The translations under genes and the position numbers were made by a program. A stretch of 64,000 bases of DNA from Cristatella mucedo (taxonomy: Eukaryota > Bryozoa > Phylactolaemata > Cristatellidae): positions 8,773,501 to 8,837,500 of the forward strand of contig WPIO01000005.1 of assembly GCA_009760855.2 (NCBI GenBank). The letters are read 5' to 3'. The notes beneath the pieces are model-generated. The model did no database searches. It was not told the DNA's origin and saw only the letters and a program-made list of their open reading frames with translations. Positions 1 to 26,886 of the stretch are shown piece by piece. Each line of letters starts with the position of its first letter. Positions within the stretch are counted from its first letter, which is position 1.

Positions 1-814
1 GATTTTTAATAGTAAGCTCGGAGCATCTTAAGCTTTTTGTGGGCATACAATAGCAGCAAGCCTCAATTAAAGCAACAATACAAGGTGAGATGGTTTGCTG
101 ATTTAAGATATCAGTCGAGGAAGTAAGCACAAGTAGCAACTCACTACAGCTGGAAATGATTTGTAACTTTGGCAGAAAGTCCTAGTAAATTTTTTTAATG
201 AGTACCACAGTCTAAAATCAGAAGAGTAAAAGATTTTGTCACTGCAGGTCTACCGTCGTGTGCACTTGTTCTCGTCTAAATTATTTGCTCATATTTATGA
301 AATCTCTGTTAAATTATAGTGTTCGCAATGTTTTTTAATGACATAGCTCCTTCGTGTATATTGGATTATATTAATCAAAGCAGCAGCAATTGTTGGCGGT
401 TTTCAATCGTTTATGCATGTGTATGTGATTTTAAATACTATGCAGGTTTTTAAGTGTTTTTCTAATATGCTTTATTACGCTTACTTTAACCGTGGTAACT
501 ATTTCAATTACTTTTGAAACTGCAATTCTTAATTAATTTTTAATAGTTTAAAAACTGCCTGATGCGTTGTTGGAAAGGTGAGCTCAACTAGACACATTTT
601 TTGATCTCCAAAGGTTCTTTACGATGGCCGTAACAGGCTTAGGCATCTAAAGTTACAGAGGAGGCACCTGCGAGGGCTTTGCTGGACTGGAATTTTCAAC
701 TGTGAGGATGGGTTTCTGGGAGGCAGGCAGTGCAGGGCGGAAGCTGATTACATGGTAAATGCTAATCATTCGCATACTCTGCCATTTGCAGCATGTATTG
801 CTTTCATTCACGCT
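1..814. other. Upstream intron or flank of gene A, nothing recognised
   Basis: AT-rich sequence without a convincing exon. The expected preceding exon (SGLLVTYLLL helix) was looked for and not found here. Confidence 0.5.
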
Positions 815-1540
815 GAGATAAAGTTAAATTTCTCAAACTTAATGACCACGAAACAAACTTAATGTTTCTAGTAGTTAAATACATAACTCCTCAGAAAATG
901 GAAAATCTAACCCTCAAATGGGCTTGAAAGACATATATCATGTAGCCTCTGAGTACAAGCTTGTCACCTGTTTCAATGTGACCTTTTTACGACTGACCCC
1001 ACCAGCTCCAGCGTCAGTTTGGTCTCAATCAGCTGAACAACTTTCCACTAATTCGGCCTTGTTTACATAAGTGTGCGAAAGCCAATCTTATCTGTGCAAA
1101 TATGAAATGTTACTAGACTATTGTAACTCCCTACTCCGAGATTTAAAATTGGTTTAATAGGACGCTTAAATTCGGTGCACAGCTTGTATGCTTGTAGCTA
1201 GTGAATGTCCCAACTAAAGCATTCAAACACATATAGCCCATCTTCAAGGTCTTTAAATCCAGCAGCTTATTCAATTCAACGTTCTTCCGCTTTTTAGGGT
1301 TATTTACTTCCTTGTCTCAGCCTACCTGTAGGAAATGTTTCACAATCTAGCTTCTAGGCGAACAATGTATTCTTTTCACATTCACGTTTTTTAGATGAGC
1401 TTCTTATTAACCTCGAAAGCATAGTTAACCGTTCAATTATTTCTTATGCTCAAAAACCTGGAATCTACTTCCAACAAATGTCATAACGTCCCCTGACTTG
1501 ACCTATAAAAGAAGGTAAGGACCTGTTTCCATTTCAGCAA
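815..1540 (+). mobile_element. LINE A relic
   Basis: The frame KFLKLNDHETNLMFL near 825-880 matches FLKLNDDKTNLLVMG of the intact LINE A copy. Further on, LDYCNSLL (about 1110-1130) and the CCCTGACTTGACC segment near 1491 match the same element in order. Heavily mutated and without a visible tail. Confidence 0.6.
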
Positions 1541-1726
1541 TTAAAGTTGGCAATTTAAATTTTCTTTTTGTCAATAATCACATTGAAAACCAGGTCAAGT
1601 TTACTTAATTGTCTCATTTGGTAAACAGCTATTTACCGATGAAAATGAATGAGATTTGCATATCTTAGAAACTACATTCCTGCAATTGGATTACAAGTGT
1701 GATGAAATTTCGAAATTTTTTTACAG

Positions 1727-16194
<14,468 letters not shown>

Positions 16195-16439
16195 TACGTA
16201 TAGGTGGCGCTCCAAAATTTGGAGTAACGTAGCAGTTACAATCGATGTGTACTTGTAATTAAACTGTTGTTTAAGGCTCGAGTAACTCCGTCTCCCTCCT
16301 TTTATCTGCTAGAGCTTGCATGAGAACGCACAGCTAGCAGTGAAGCTGAGCCTTGCTTGTGTTCACCTTGCAATTAAGTGTAGTTATATCTTTGCAGATC
16401 CAAAAAGCCACAATGATTAAGTGGGTGCTTCGCTCAAGT

Positions 16440-17510
16440 AATAATAATAATAATAATAATTTACTTGATATAGCGCCCTCAGAGAACCTAATCTTTCTCT
16501 AGGCGCTGTACATTTGCTGCAAAGGGAAATGCAATTGAATGGTAAGTAAAATCATGCTTGAAAAACAAACAAAATGAATAACATGGTTAGGAGTGACATG
16601 CACAGGGTCAGCATGCAAATTTGGTTAGTGGCAGCATGCACAGTGTCAGCACGCATTAGCACATCAAGGACGAATCACAGGAACCCACTAAATGCTGTCC
16701 TAAATAGGTGTGTTCTTAAGTTCCTTTTAAATGTGGTCAGGTCAGGTGATGTTCTGACGCAGGTCGGGAGGGAGTTCCACGCTTTGGGAGCATACGAACT
16801 AAATGTCTCCAAAGGATTTAAGGTTTGTACGAGGTATTTGTAGACTGTTGGATTCTGAAAAGTGGTTGGTACGATGCTTGGCCTGATGGGGGAGTATATC
16901 TGACAGATAGGCTGGAGCCATAGAATGAAGGGACCTAAAAGTGAGCGACAAAACCTTGAAGTCAATCCGTTGCTTGACTGGTAGCCAGTGCAGGTCGGCG
17001 AGAAGTGGTGTAATGTGGCAACTGCGACGCCCACGACAGACAAGCCAAGCTGCAGAGTTTTGCACCAGCTGCAATCGCCTGATCGCACATGCTGGTAGGC
17101 CAGTAAGCAGTGAGTTGCAGAAGTCGAGACGAGATGTCACGAATGCATGGACCAACTTAGACTTGGTATCCTTTTCTAAACAAGCCCGAATTTTAGCAAT
17201 GTTATGAAGCTGAAAATAGGCAGATTTGACTGTGGAGCTGATATGGTCGTCTAACGAGAGGTCGCTTTGGAATATGACACCTAGATTTCGAGCTGATTCG
17301 ACAGGAGATATGCTGGCAGAGCTTGAGAGACAGCCTTTCCAATCTCTGAATCACACTGGGTTTGCCCATAACTAGTAAGTTAGTTTTGTCATCGTTTAAT
17401 TTTAGAAAATTTGCTGCCATCCATGTGCGGATGTCATCAATGCATGCAGCAAGTGAGTTTAGAGAATTTGAGGTGCTCGAAGGCTGGGAGGGGTCAAAGC
17501 AAAGGTACAG
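16440..17510 (-). mobile_element. LINE A, 5'-truncated, nearly intact
   Basis: Minus strand. The ORF starts in the LYLCFD region just after the FYADD motif (17508) and continues FLKLNDDKTNLLVMGKPSVI, SRLDFCNSLLTGLPACAIRR and HFSPTCTGYQSSNGLT-frame shifts to AWNSLPTCVRTSPDLTTFKR. The stem-loop and (ATT)n tail are at 16440-16510. A few frameshifts split the frame into three pieces. Very similar to 54602-55719. It starts 245 bp after the gene A stop codon. Confidence 0.92.
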
Positions 17511-17619
17511 TTAAAGTTACAGTACGAGTGACGTTTGACAGCAAAATCAAAGCCTAAAACTTTTGATTCGTGTACGTTATCAAATAGACTTCATCTCACG
17601 CAACTAAAAGAGCATAGCT

Positions 17620-18985
17620 GAGCCAGAGTGGTAGTTAAGAAAGTGAATAGTGAAGAATTCGAGACTCAGGACGACAAGAAATGATGTGGCACAGTCGACG
17701 GCAGGAGATTGAATGGCTTTGCATAAGAATGGTGCAAGCGAAATCCACATTTCAGGACCTGCAAAATGAAAGCTTCTGTCACCACGATCTTAAATTATAG
17801 GAATTGAAAGGCTAATGTATTGCCTGTAGAGGACTTGATGGCACGAGGAGGCTGGAACTGATGCAGTAGTTCAGCTAAAAGCATAACGGTTAGCTGGTCG
17901 GACAGTGCTATTCATACAATAGCCGGCAAAAGAGCCTTGCAACTATCAGCCCCCTTGCAGATGTCAACAAAACATCGCCTGCTTAGTGACTCAAACACAC
18001 GACCTGGTTCGTGAAGTAAGAGTACTTAACCACTATACTAAGACCCGGGGGCCTGACAAATAGGCACGAAGGAGAACGGCTACGGCTGATTTAGGGTCAG
18101 AGTGAGAATTGTATTCCATATCCGTAGACCCGGTAGTGGTCTCAGCTACTTCAACAAAGTCGGCACACAGCAGAACCTCTGGCATTGCTTTACTAGTCTT
18201 GCAGCCCTATTCATTACCAGCTGCAATGGCTTAATTTCCCTTTCTGGTTGCCCAGCTAAACGCATGCTCAGTAAACCAGCCTAGACAGAATCGGGGAGCT
18301 TGTAAGTTTCTTAGCGAACTACTAAGATCGACATTCCCAAATTTTAGACTTGGATCGAATGAAATGGCTAGATATGAAAGATGTCCTCCTAATAAAGGTT
18401 TCAAACTTTAAGTTTGCATCAAAAAGACACCCAAATTGTAAGTACCTCATGAATGTCGCTTAACAGCATCACTAATTACAAAAGTAAATTCGCCTAGTTC
18501 AGCAAGGCACTTGGGGTGGCTTGTAACTCAAATAGGATTCCGGTATGCTCTTAGCTTAGTTAAAGAAAATTTGCAGCCGCCCAGCTTCGAAGGTCAGCCA
18601 CGCAAGCTTTAGTCTCTTCAGTCTCTAAGTATATGCCGACGTTTATACAAGAAATAAAGCTGGGTATTGTCAGCACAGAAGTGTCGTCAGCCAATGCCAT
18701 TGGCCTGAAGAACTTTTGTCAGAGGCCTCGGCATAAATGAAAAACATCAAAGAACCGATAACAGACTTTAATGGAACTCCAAAGCTGAATTATCCTTTGG
18801 ATAAGACGTCACCATCACGACGATCGTAACGGATAGTACGCGATCTGACAAATAGGATTTAAACCACGCCAGTACTTCGTCTGCCAGTGTGTTCGCAGTT
18901 CTCAATCATCCAAGTAGTGCATCATGATTAATGACATAGATCAGTACATTACCGTAATCATTAGTGCTTGGGATATAAGGGGTCA
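17620..18985 (-). mobile_element. LINE B-like relic
   Basis: Minus strand. The 3' part (17640-17880) matches other LINE B copies. RT-like stretches are readable at 18770-18900 (AWFKSYLSDRVLSVTI after a LIDHDALLGWL-like part). A tRNA-like segment lies at 17965-18048, inside it. Highly mutated. Confidence 0.65.
17965..18048 (-). mobile_element. tRNA-like segment, probably a SINE head
   Basis: The minus strand reads GGGTCTTAGTATAGTGGTTA, with A box TAGTATAGTGG, then B-box-like TGTTTGAGTCA about 40 bases on. No acceptor stem can be paired well, so it is a SINE head or tRNA pseudogene, not a working tRNA. Confidence 0.5.
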
Positions 18986-19939
18986 CATAGAAGAGAGATC
19001 AGTTTCAATGGAATAATGACAGTCAAATGCCAACCAAAAATATTTCGACAAGTCATTATTTATTCTTAATATTTTCTATATACTCTTTAGCGAAAATATT
19101 TTCGAAAATTTTGGACATAAAAAGATGGAATCGTTGGCCATATGTTACAATGATTTCTGAATCTAACCAATGCCTTTTAATAATTGATGGCCGACTTTGG
19201 AACATCCATCTAATCCATAGACACTTAAAACGTTAGTTGTGGCTGGACTAAGTTTGTCTCCTAGGGAAGACGACAAAGTGAATATTATGGAATCTTTAGA
19301 ACACAGGCTCTTTTACATGACTTAATTAAGAAAGCCACTTTGTGTGCATATATCCTGGAGGATTTCTCAAGAGAGGTTACAAAGTGCGACTCTGCACATG
19401 GTTTAGTCAGGGGTTACTTTACGGAAAAAGGAATATGCGCCGTTTTCTCAGCCAAGCAGACCGAGAACTTATTGGCTTAATAATTAATGTATGAATAGTG
19501 TGATTTCTCAAAGTTTCCAAACAATTGAATCATTTCCTATAAATATGTTTAGCGCCTGACTTGAAACACTTCAGGTGTCGAGTGAATGCAGAAAGCTGAA
19601 TTTTCTAAGTTTCATGCTTAGGGCACAGAGGTAGTCTTTGAACCTGATTTTGAACCTTTGAACCTGAGATTGGTATCAGATCCAGGCTTCCTTAAGCAGA
19701 GTTAAGCTCGTGATTTTTGTGGAACATCTCTAAAGGGTCCTTAATTCACTGATAAGGAATCTCTAATAATCCGTACGCAGCCAAAATGTTGAAGAGCATA
19801 TTCGTCATTAGCTCTGCCAAGCTTCGATGGTAAGCAATTTGCTCGCCAGTGCAGATAAGTGTCACTCTTTATATATTAGCGCCTCAGCCAAAGGTTTCTC
19901 TGCCTTATTCATGGGACAAATTGTGCACGTGCCCACTTC
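18986..19939. other. Intergenic, nothing recognised
   Basis: No repeat family or exon supported; a short direct repeat TTTGAACCTGA lies near 19640-19665. Confidence 0.5.
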
Positions 19940-21706
19940 CTGAAATCTGTCTTTGACTAATGTAATTGCTGAATCGGAACCTGTAACCTTCTACAAAAGA
20001 TTTTCCAAGGTTTCTGCAAGCAATGTGGCTAACGCTATTAAAAAGAGCTCATCTCCTAAATACCCTATACTATCATCTTTGTGATCTTCACTTGCAGATA
20101 AACTTAACCCAGCAATAACAAATATTTTAAATGCGTCTCTGGAATAAGCGGTTGTGCACAAGTCCTTCAAATCGGCCGTCGTTAGACCGATAAAAACAAA
20201 GGCTGGATTAGAGGCAAAGGGTGATGCAAACTATCGCCCAGTTTCCTTTCTTCCTGTTCTTTCAAAGATTCTTAAACAACATCTCGATTAGCAGCCGGTC
20301 ACACACATTGAAAAGAATACATTTTCGTAGACAACTTTCAATTGGATTTCAAGCAGCAGCACTCTACTGTAACTGCTCTTCAGTGAGACAAATGACATCC
20401 TGTGCAGCAAAGATGATAGTAATGTTACAGCCATAGCCCTGCTGGATCTGTCAGCTGTCTTCGACGCCTTTGATCACGAAATACTACTTGAAAGATTGAA
20501 AACCACGATCGATATGGCAGACGAGGCACTGAACTGGTTTTGGTCAAACTTGGCATTCTTGTTCAATCCGTGTCGTGTGTGGGTCAGGTCTCATTCACCA
20601 ATCCAGTCACTTGTTGAGTTCGTCAAAGGTCTATCCTCAGTCTTTTGCTGTTTTCGATTTATACTCAATATCTGAGAAAAGTAACTCGGGCCCGTAGAAT
20701 AGAAAATCACTTTTGAGCTGAAGATACTCAGCTGTAATCGTTATTTAAACCATCGGAATCTGCTGTGACATCTGTTAAACTGAATGCTGCCTGGTAGACA
20801 TTCGATCGTGGATTACGACGGTAAAACGGAGCTCCTACTCATAGCACACCCCAAATCTGTAGCTGGACTGAAAAAGCTTTGTTCTTTTGTTAGATGCTGT
20901 TGTGTGACCCCAACATATGCTCGAAATTCAGGTTCTGCCTTCGACAGCTGCCTAAATTTTGAAGGTTTGTTAATAATACTGCTTCTACAGCTAGCCATTG
21001 TGTCATATTCCAATACAAAATTAAGAACTGTCTTCCTCTGAGGCTTGCAAGGAATTAAACTAGCTCCTTAGTTCTGCCTAGGCTAGTTTTTGTAATTCTC
21101 TATTGACTGTGCTGCCAAACAAAGCCACTGGGCCACTGCAGATGGTGATGAATATGGCTGCAAGGCTAGTTCTCAAATCCCAGAGGTTTGACCACATGTC
21201 TCCTTTGCTAAAGACACTTGAATGGCTGCCGGTTGATTGAGAATACAGAGCAAATTTCATACGCTGACCCACAAGGGTCGGCATGGCTGGGCTCCATACC
21301 TAGCTGAACTGCAGCACCAGCTTCAGCTTCCTCGTGCCTTCAGGTCCTTTATAGACAATCAATTAGCTGTTTCATTCCTCAGCTTAAAGACCGTTGGCGA
21401 CAGAAGCTCTTGCTCAGTGGGTCCTAAGCTGTAGAACTCGCTTCCACAATTCTTTTTTCACGACTATTTTCCTGCTACCGACTATGGCTCATCCTTTCCA
21501 GGAGTGCTGATCTGCTACTACATGCTACTCACTATCTCAACAGCTCTCCTGAATCATCACTGCCTCTCACTTTCTCTGTGCTGCGTAAGATAGAGTCCGT
21601 TGGCCACCAAATGTGTACTGAAAGCCGCTTAGGCTGTGAGTGCGCTATATACTTCTGCACAACACCGTAGAGCCAGTTTGGCTTTTAGGAGCTACAGGCG
21701 GAGATA
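19940..21706 (+). mobile_element. LINE B copy, degenerate
   Basis: In order on the + strand: the endonuclease/RT linker (KSSSPKYPILSSL at about 20045), YRPVSFLPVLSKIL (20232-20275), AIALLDLSAVFDAFDHEILL with the first catalytic Asp region (20430-20490), DEALNWFWSNL, and a HPKSVAGLKKL stretch (20840-20880). The SLDCCKSLL-type region follows, then the 3' terminus GGAGCTACAGGCGGAGATA at 21688-21706. Multiple stops and frameshifts. Confidence 0.85.
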
Positions 21707-22262
21707 AAATACTATACAGAAATACTGCATCGATCAGGCCGTTGAGTCTGTCGGCAGAGTCATGGGGATGACAAAAAATACTTATATCACAGATCACAGT
21801 CCTAAAACTTCTCAGCATCGAAGCTCTTTGGGTTGCGTCGCCGGACAAGCTCATTACTGCCCAGCTCATTGGACAAAACAGTAACAGTAAAAGATATCAA
21901 GCCGAAATCTTATCCGAAACAATAAGTTAGCTCACTAAAAGTTGAGCTAGTGAGACATTCCTGTCGACCACAAGATCCAGAATGTTTCCCGCAATTTGAG
22001 TCTGTGATTAACTTGTTGGACCACACCTTCTCCACACAGTCAGAAATGAGAAACCTGACGGCAGCAAGGGTGGCCAACTTGAATCCTCAAGATTTATGAG
22101 TTCACCAATGGTCAAACACGAATATTTTGGTGGAAGAATTCCAAAAATTCCTTTATTAACTGGCTTGGTTGGGCTTCCAGAAAGGGGTCTGTAGATAATA
22201 ACGTTTACAATAACAAAACATTGTATTTGGTCTAAGCGAACTTGATCAATATCTAAGCGTTT
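21707..22262 (-). mobile_element. LINE B endonuclease fragment
   Basis: Minus strand: IIYRPLSGSPTKPVNKGIFG (about 22140-22200) is the end of an APE-type endonuclease core. It is followed by HIAGNILDLVVDRNVSLAQL and RRRNPKSFDAEKF, which match IIDLVITKD and VKRRNLQCIDIYKF in the copy at 28900-29300. Both ends are truncated. It abuts the 3' end of the oppositely oriented copy at 19940-21706. Confidence 0.75.
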
Positions 22263-22264
22263 TA

Positions 22265-22800
22265 AATGTATACTGTCAAGGAAGGATGGCAGTATGGTTA
22301 CTGGCAGCATGCAAAGTATCTGCAGGCATGAGTACACTAAGGACTATTTGCAAGGACCGGCAAATACTGCCAGTAACAGATGCGTTTTGTCTTCTTTTTA
22401 ATTGCCGTCAAGTTAGGGTATTGCAAGACGTCAGTTGGGAGTGATTTTCAGGATTTGGTAGCGTGCGAACTGAATGCAAGGTCTCCAAATGAATTGACCA
22501 GCTCAATGCACTGCTATGTAACTTATGTCAGAAGTGCGGGTAATGCCATGTCTAGCCTAAAAGAGAAATACATTTCAAGCTTGAGCAAAACACTTAAAGT
22601 TATCTCAAATTGAATGACAGAACTTTATAGTCAATACCGTGCTTTGCATCGAGCCACTACATGGTCGTGAGAAGTGACTAATATGATAGCTGCAAAGTTA
22701 ACGACAGACAGGTCATGTAGAACTGTGCACTCACAAAAGGTCTCTTGTTTCATTGGCCCGAAAACCTAAAACTATTCTTATTACTATTATTTATTGAGGG
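22265..22800 (-). mobile_element. LINE A 3' relic
   Basis: Minus strand. Matches LINE A 3' sequence (GTTACTGGCAGCATGCAAAG near 22296, GACGTCAGTTGGGAGTGA near 22430, AACTGAATGCAAGGTCTCCA near 22470). Old, with stops. Confidence 0.65.
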
Positions 22801-23344
22801 AGGAGTAGGCTCTTGATCAACGTGTACACTTCGGCATTTAAGCACTTAAGTAATGGTCTCACTTCCTAATGGATAGCTCATTAGCCTTGGCGAAGGTCTA
22901 CCGGTCAGTTTTTACCTTCGGCACAACGTATGCCTATTTAATTAGTCTTCAATTTCCATGTCTTTCTCCTACACATATTTCACTCCATTACCTAAGACCT
23001 TTAAGCTGGGCAGTCAGTGGGGTGGGCTCACCAGCTAGATCAGCCGACACTAATATCCCCCATCCAAAACAAAGTTGGATTTTTCGGTAATTGTTCACGC
23101 TTGCAAGCTAATAATCATATAATATGTAAGCTGAAGTCAACATCAATTTCTAAGAATATTATTGAAATACATTTACCTAGTATAATGTTCAGAAGATAAA
23201 CAAGATTAGGGAGTCCATCCCTACGATAGCAGCACCCCCCCCCCCTAGAATGCTGTCCCTCGATTCCTAGCTGCACCTCAATGTCTACATTCTAGCAGGT
23301 CACTAGTGGCTTCATCCTGTAGTTCAAATCCCAATAAAAGAAGA

Positions 23345-24787
23345 CAACAAGTTCTTTGAACCATATTCCCACTTTCTTGCTCCTACTTTGCTTTGATCTG
23401 CTGCTGCCATGTATAACTAACATCATTAATATGTCATTGGACTCAGGTCATGTCCCAGAACCTTTCAAAAAAGCTGTAGCCAGGCCACTTCTCAAGAAAG
23501 CGACGCTAGACAAAGAGAACGTGAGCAACTACCGCCCAGTCTCCCGCCTACGATTCCTATCAAAGACTCTGGAACTAGTCGTGGCAGACCAGCTGAACTC
23601 ATGTAGTGAAAATGTAAAACTTGCTAGTAAGTTCCAGTCTGTTTTTTTAGAGGTAACCACTCCACAGATTCAGCATTGCTTCAGGTGTACAAAGACCTAC
23701 TTAGTAATGCAGACATGGATAGAGTCTCTCTGCCTGTTTTGCTCGATCTTTCGGCAGCTTTTGATACTATCTATCCCCAAGGTTTTCTTGGGCGCCTCTC
23801 ATCTCGCCTGGGCATCACTGGCAATGCCCTGCAACGGTTCAGGTCTTATCTCATTGGGAGACTCCAGTTTATTGATGTGAATGAACAAAGATCATCCAAG
23901 GCACCTCTGAAATATGGGGTACCTCGGTGCTCCGTTCTAGATCCGGTTCTTTTCACGGTTTATACTCTCCCTCTTGCCGGTGCTATTGCCAGGCACAATC
24001 TAGGCTTTCACTTCTATGTGGATAACACACAGTTGCACAATTGATTTGATCCCTCCCAGCCTTCGATCACCTTGAATTCCCTTAACTCCCTTGCTACACG
24101 TATTGATGAAAACCACAAATGAATGGCAGCAGCATATTTTCTTAAATTAAATTATGATAAATTAACTTACTAGTGAAGGGAAAACTAGGTATGATTCAGA
24201 AATTTGAAAATCCACTGCTCAAAATCGGCTCTGTCAGCATATCTCCGGTTGACTCTGCACGAAATCTAGGTGTCATGTTCCAAAGTGACCTTTCACTAGA
24301 CGACCACATAGGCTCCACAATCAAGTCTGCCTACTTTCAGCAACATAAAATAAGCATCGCACCGCCCGCTTTTCTGAATCCAACAGTTTACAATACCTCG
24401 TACAAACCTCAAATCCTTTGGAGACTGTGCATTTAGTTCGTATGCTCACAAAGCCTGGAACTCACTCCCGACTAGCGTCGCGACATCCCCTGACTTGGAC
24501 ACATTAAAAAAGAACTTAAAATGCACTTATTTCTGACAGCATTTAGTGGGTTTCTCTGATTCGAGCTTTTTGTGCTTATTCGTGCTGACACTGTGCACGC
24601 TGCCACGAGCCATACTTGCATGCTGACCTGTGCATGTCACCCCTAACCATGTTATGTATGTCGTTTATCAAGCCTGATATCATGGACCATTAGATCGTGT
24701 TTCCTTTGCTGCCAATGTAAAGCGCCTAGAAAGAGGTTTGAGTTCTCTGAGGTTGCTTCATCAAGTGTATTAATTTTATTATTATAT
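23345..24787 (+). mobile_element. LINE A copy with reverse transcriptase core
   Basis: The most complete RT of family A. It has MSLDSGHVPEPFKKAVARPL, YRPVSRLRFLSKTLE, then after a frameshift LDLSAAFDTIYPQGFLGRLS, YGVPRCSVLDPVLFTVYTLP and FHFYVDNTQLHN. The YADD catalytic motif is degraded to YVDN and GVPQGS to GVPRCS, so it is dead even apart from the frameshifts. ARNLGVMFQSDLSLDDHIGS follows at 24270-24320. Part of the C-terminal ORF is deleted near 24345. The 3' stem-loop and tail end at about 24787. Confidence 0.9.
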
Positions 24788-26886
24788 AGCTTCCGATGAA
24801 CTCCGAATGGAGTGAGGGCACCTGCAATTTATTGAACACGTATACGACGAGCAAATAAAGAATAAATAGCCTGGGATAAGCACTCGTCCACATAATAATC
24901 CCTTCGTTATGAGTGAGGGTTAGAAGTCATGCACATTTGCATGTCTATCTGAACGAATGACCTCGGGGTAATGTTCAGATACATTATACACAATATGCCG
25001 ATCCCATTATTTTGAGTTTCGATTTTGCAGGGGCAGCTTGCAGGCAGAACATGCTGTCGGCTACTACGTCTTTTGGTGGCCAGACTTATCGGTAGGCTAT
25101 TCCGACTTGTCGGTAGGCTTGTGCACCCATTCTGCTCCCATGGACAGCAAATCGGCTGGCCACGGTATGCTTCTTGGTCTGTAACTCCACAAAGTCGTAA
25201 AGACTATGTGGGTTTTACGCAGGATTTAGTTGGTCAAAAAGGCCCATTTACGTAGTGGCAGGAGAGACATACCAGTTGTAACCAGCTTGCAGAGGGCAAC
25301 AAAGGACTGGCGGCTGCAGTACTCGAATCCACGGCTGGATGCTAGCAATACAGACAGATTATTGCTTCACACTTGCAATATAGATTGACTTTAGGCGCAC
25401 CACCACTCGAATCTTTTGATTAGTTCATAAGGGATTAAGCGACGTATGAAATCGGAGCCCGGAAGTGTACAGTTTTGCCGAGGTAAGTGCCGAAGAGTAA
25501 GATATGAGCTCAAGCTTTCTCCAAATGATCAGCCACCGGTAGCCTGCAAAGCGTTCCACACAAATCTTTGAGGATACATTGGGTTGAAATGCTGCAGCAC
25601 TTTAGTTCAACTTTCAGTCAAACTTGAAATACCGCCGAGGTCACAATGCAGACGTGAAGCAAAGAGCTGCACTGACGGAAAAAGTACACCAAATAAGCAT
25701 ACATATTGAGCTCCGCATAACTAGCGGCTCTGGACTCCGTAGGCTTCTTTCTTTTCAGCGATTCCATTAGACTTAAGCGTGCTTCCGGTTTGCTATTGTT
25801 TTAGTCTCAAAAACGCCAAAAGAAGCAAGTAAGTCCGCAAATGTAGTGCAAACTTTCAAGACATCCAGGAAACTTCCGGCGCATTGTTGCATCCTGTACT
25901 GTTGCCAATGCAGTCACAATCCAACTAGTCTGAGATTTCGTGATCATGCTAGATTTTACGGGGATTGCAACGGCAAATGTAAACAGACATTAATAGAATC
26001 AGTGTAACTTTTTGTTGATAGATGAGGGCTCTCTTCTGAATGCTTGACTTTGCAGAGTAGACCCGTTGAGTAGCAGATGACCAGAAGCAGTGCATGGCCG
26101 CAACTTATCCGCGCGACGCGTCGGGATCCTATACTCCAAATAGATTTCGCTCATACGCCTTCGCCGGCGTTACTGCATCGTAATTAAGATACCTGTACAG
26201 GAAAGCCACCCTTGCTCCAGGCGAGTCAACTGCAGAGCAGATGGCTCCGCACACTAGCAGCGGACGGGAAAGGCGATGACGCAGTGAATTGGTACATTCA
26301 ACCTTCTCCGTTCGCTGACACCAGACGGTGCGATTACGCTCTTCCTCGAGACACCGCCTCCTCGCATGACGGCATTTTCAAGGTCTTCAAGCTGTACACA
26401 CCAAGCCTGCTCTCGTAGGCAGGGTTTTAAATTCTCTCGACGGATGACCCGTGAATGGACTCGTTTAATTAAGTGGAACCTCGGCTGCAGAGGTTTTCCG
26501 CAAGGAGTCCACATTTGCATAATTAGGGAAACCATGGAGCAGGCAGTAATTTTAGCTACGCAAATTCTTTACGATATGGCTCTCACCAAATTCCTTCCGA
26601 AAGTACTACTTTGTGACTTCGGCGACATTTGGAGGTGAGCACTCTTTTACATCTTCTGCGCCTCGGCCTGCAGGAGCGTGTTTCCAAAAGCAGTAGGTCT
26701 TGATTCTCGCACTAAGCATGTTCAAGGCGTAGGCAAACTGCATGCGGGCGTAAACTGAGGGCGTGTTGGCTAAATTGTATTCGGTATTGTATTGTAGCCT
26801 CTTAGTAGCTCTGTTAAGGCTCCACAGAATTGATGGAAACGGGAAATAGTCATTCGAAGAGCTTCTAATGCATGGACTACCCTAAT
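24788..26886. other. Intergenic, GC-richer block, unassigned
   Basis: The part at about 26040-26660 is richer in G+C than its surroundings and has overlapping open frames on both strands (26212-26418, 26254-26535, 26366-26638). None shows known motifs or splice context. Confidence 0.4.

Noticed and set aside
16574-17207. Plus-strand open frames near 16574-17207
   Set aside because: They are antisense shadows of the LINE A ORF on the minus strand.
17965-18048. A functional tRNA gene on the minus strand
   Set aside because: No acceptor stem, B box degenerate, embedded in a decayed LINE.
23230-23246. Run of C bases
   Set aside because: A simple homopolymer tract with no further structure.
26212-26638. 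Overlapping open frames on both strands
   Set aside because: No known motif, no splice context, and explained by the higher G+C content.
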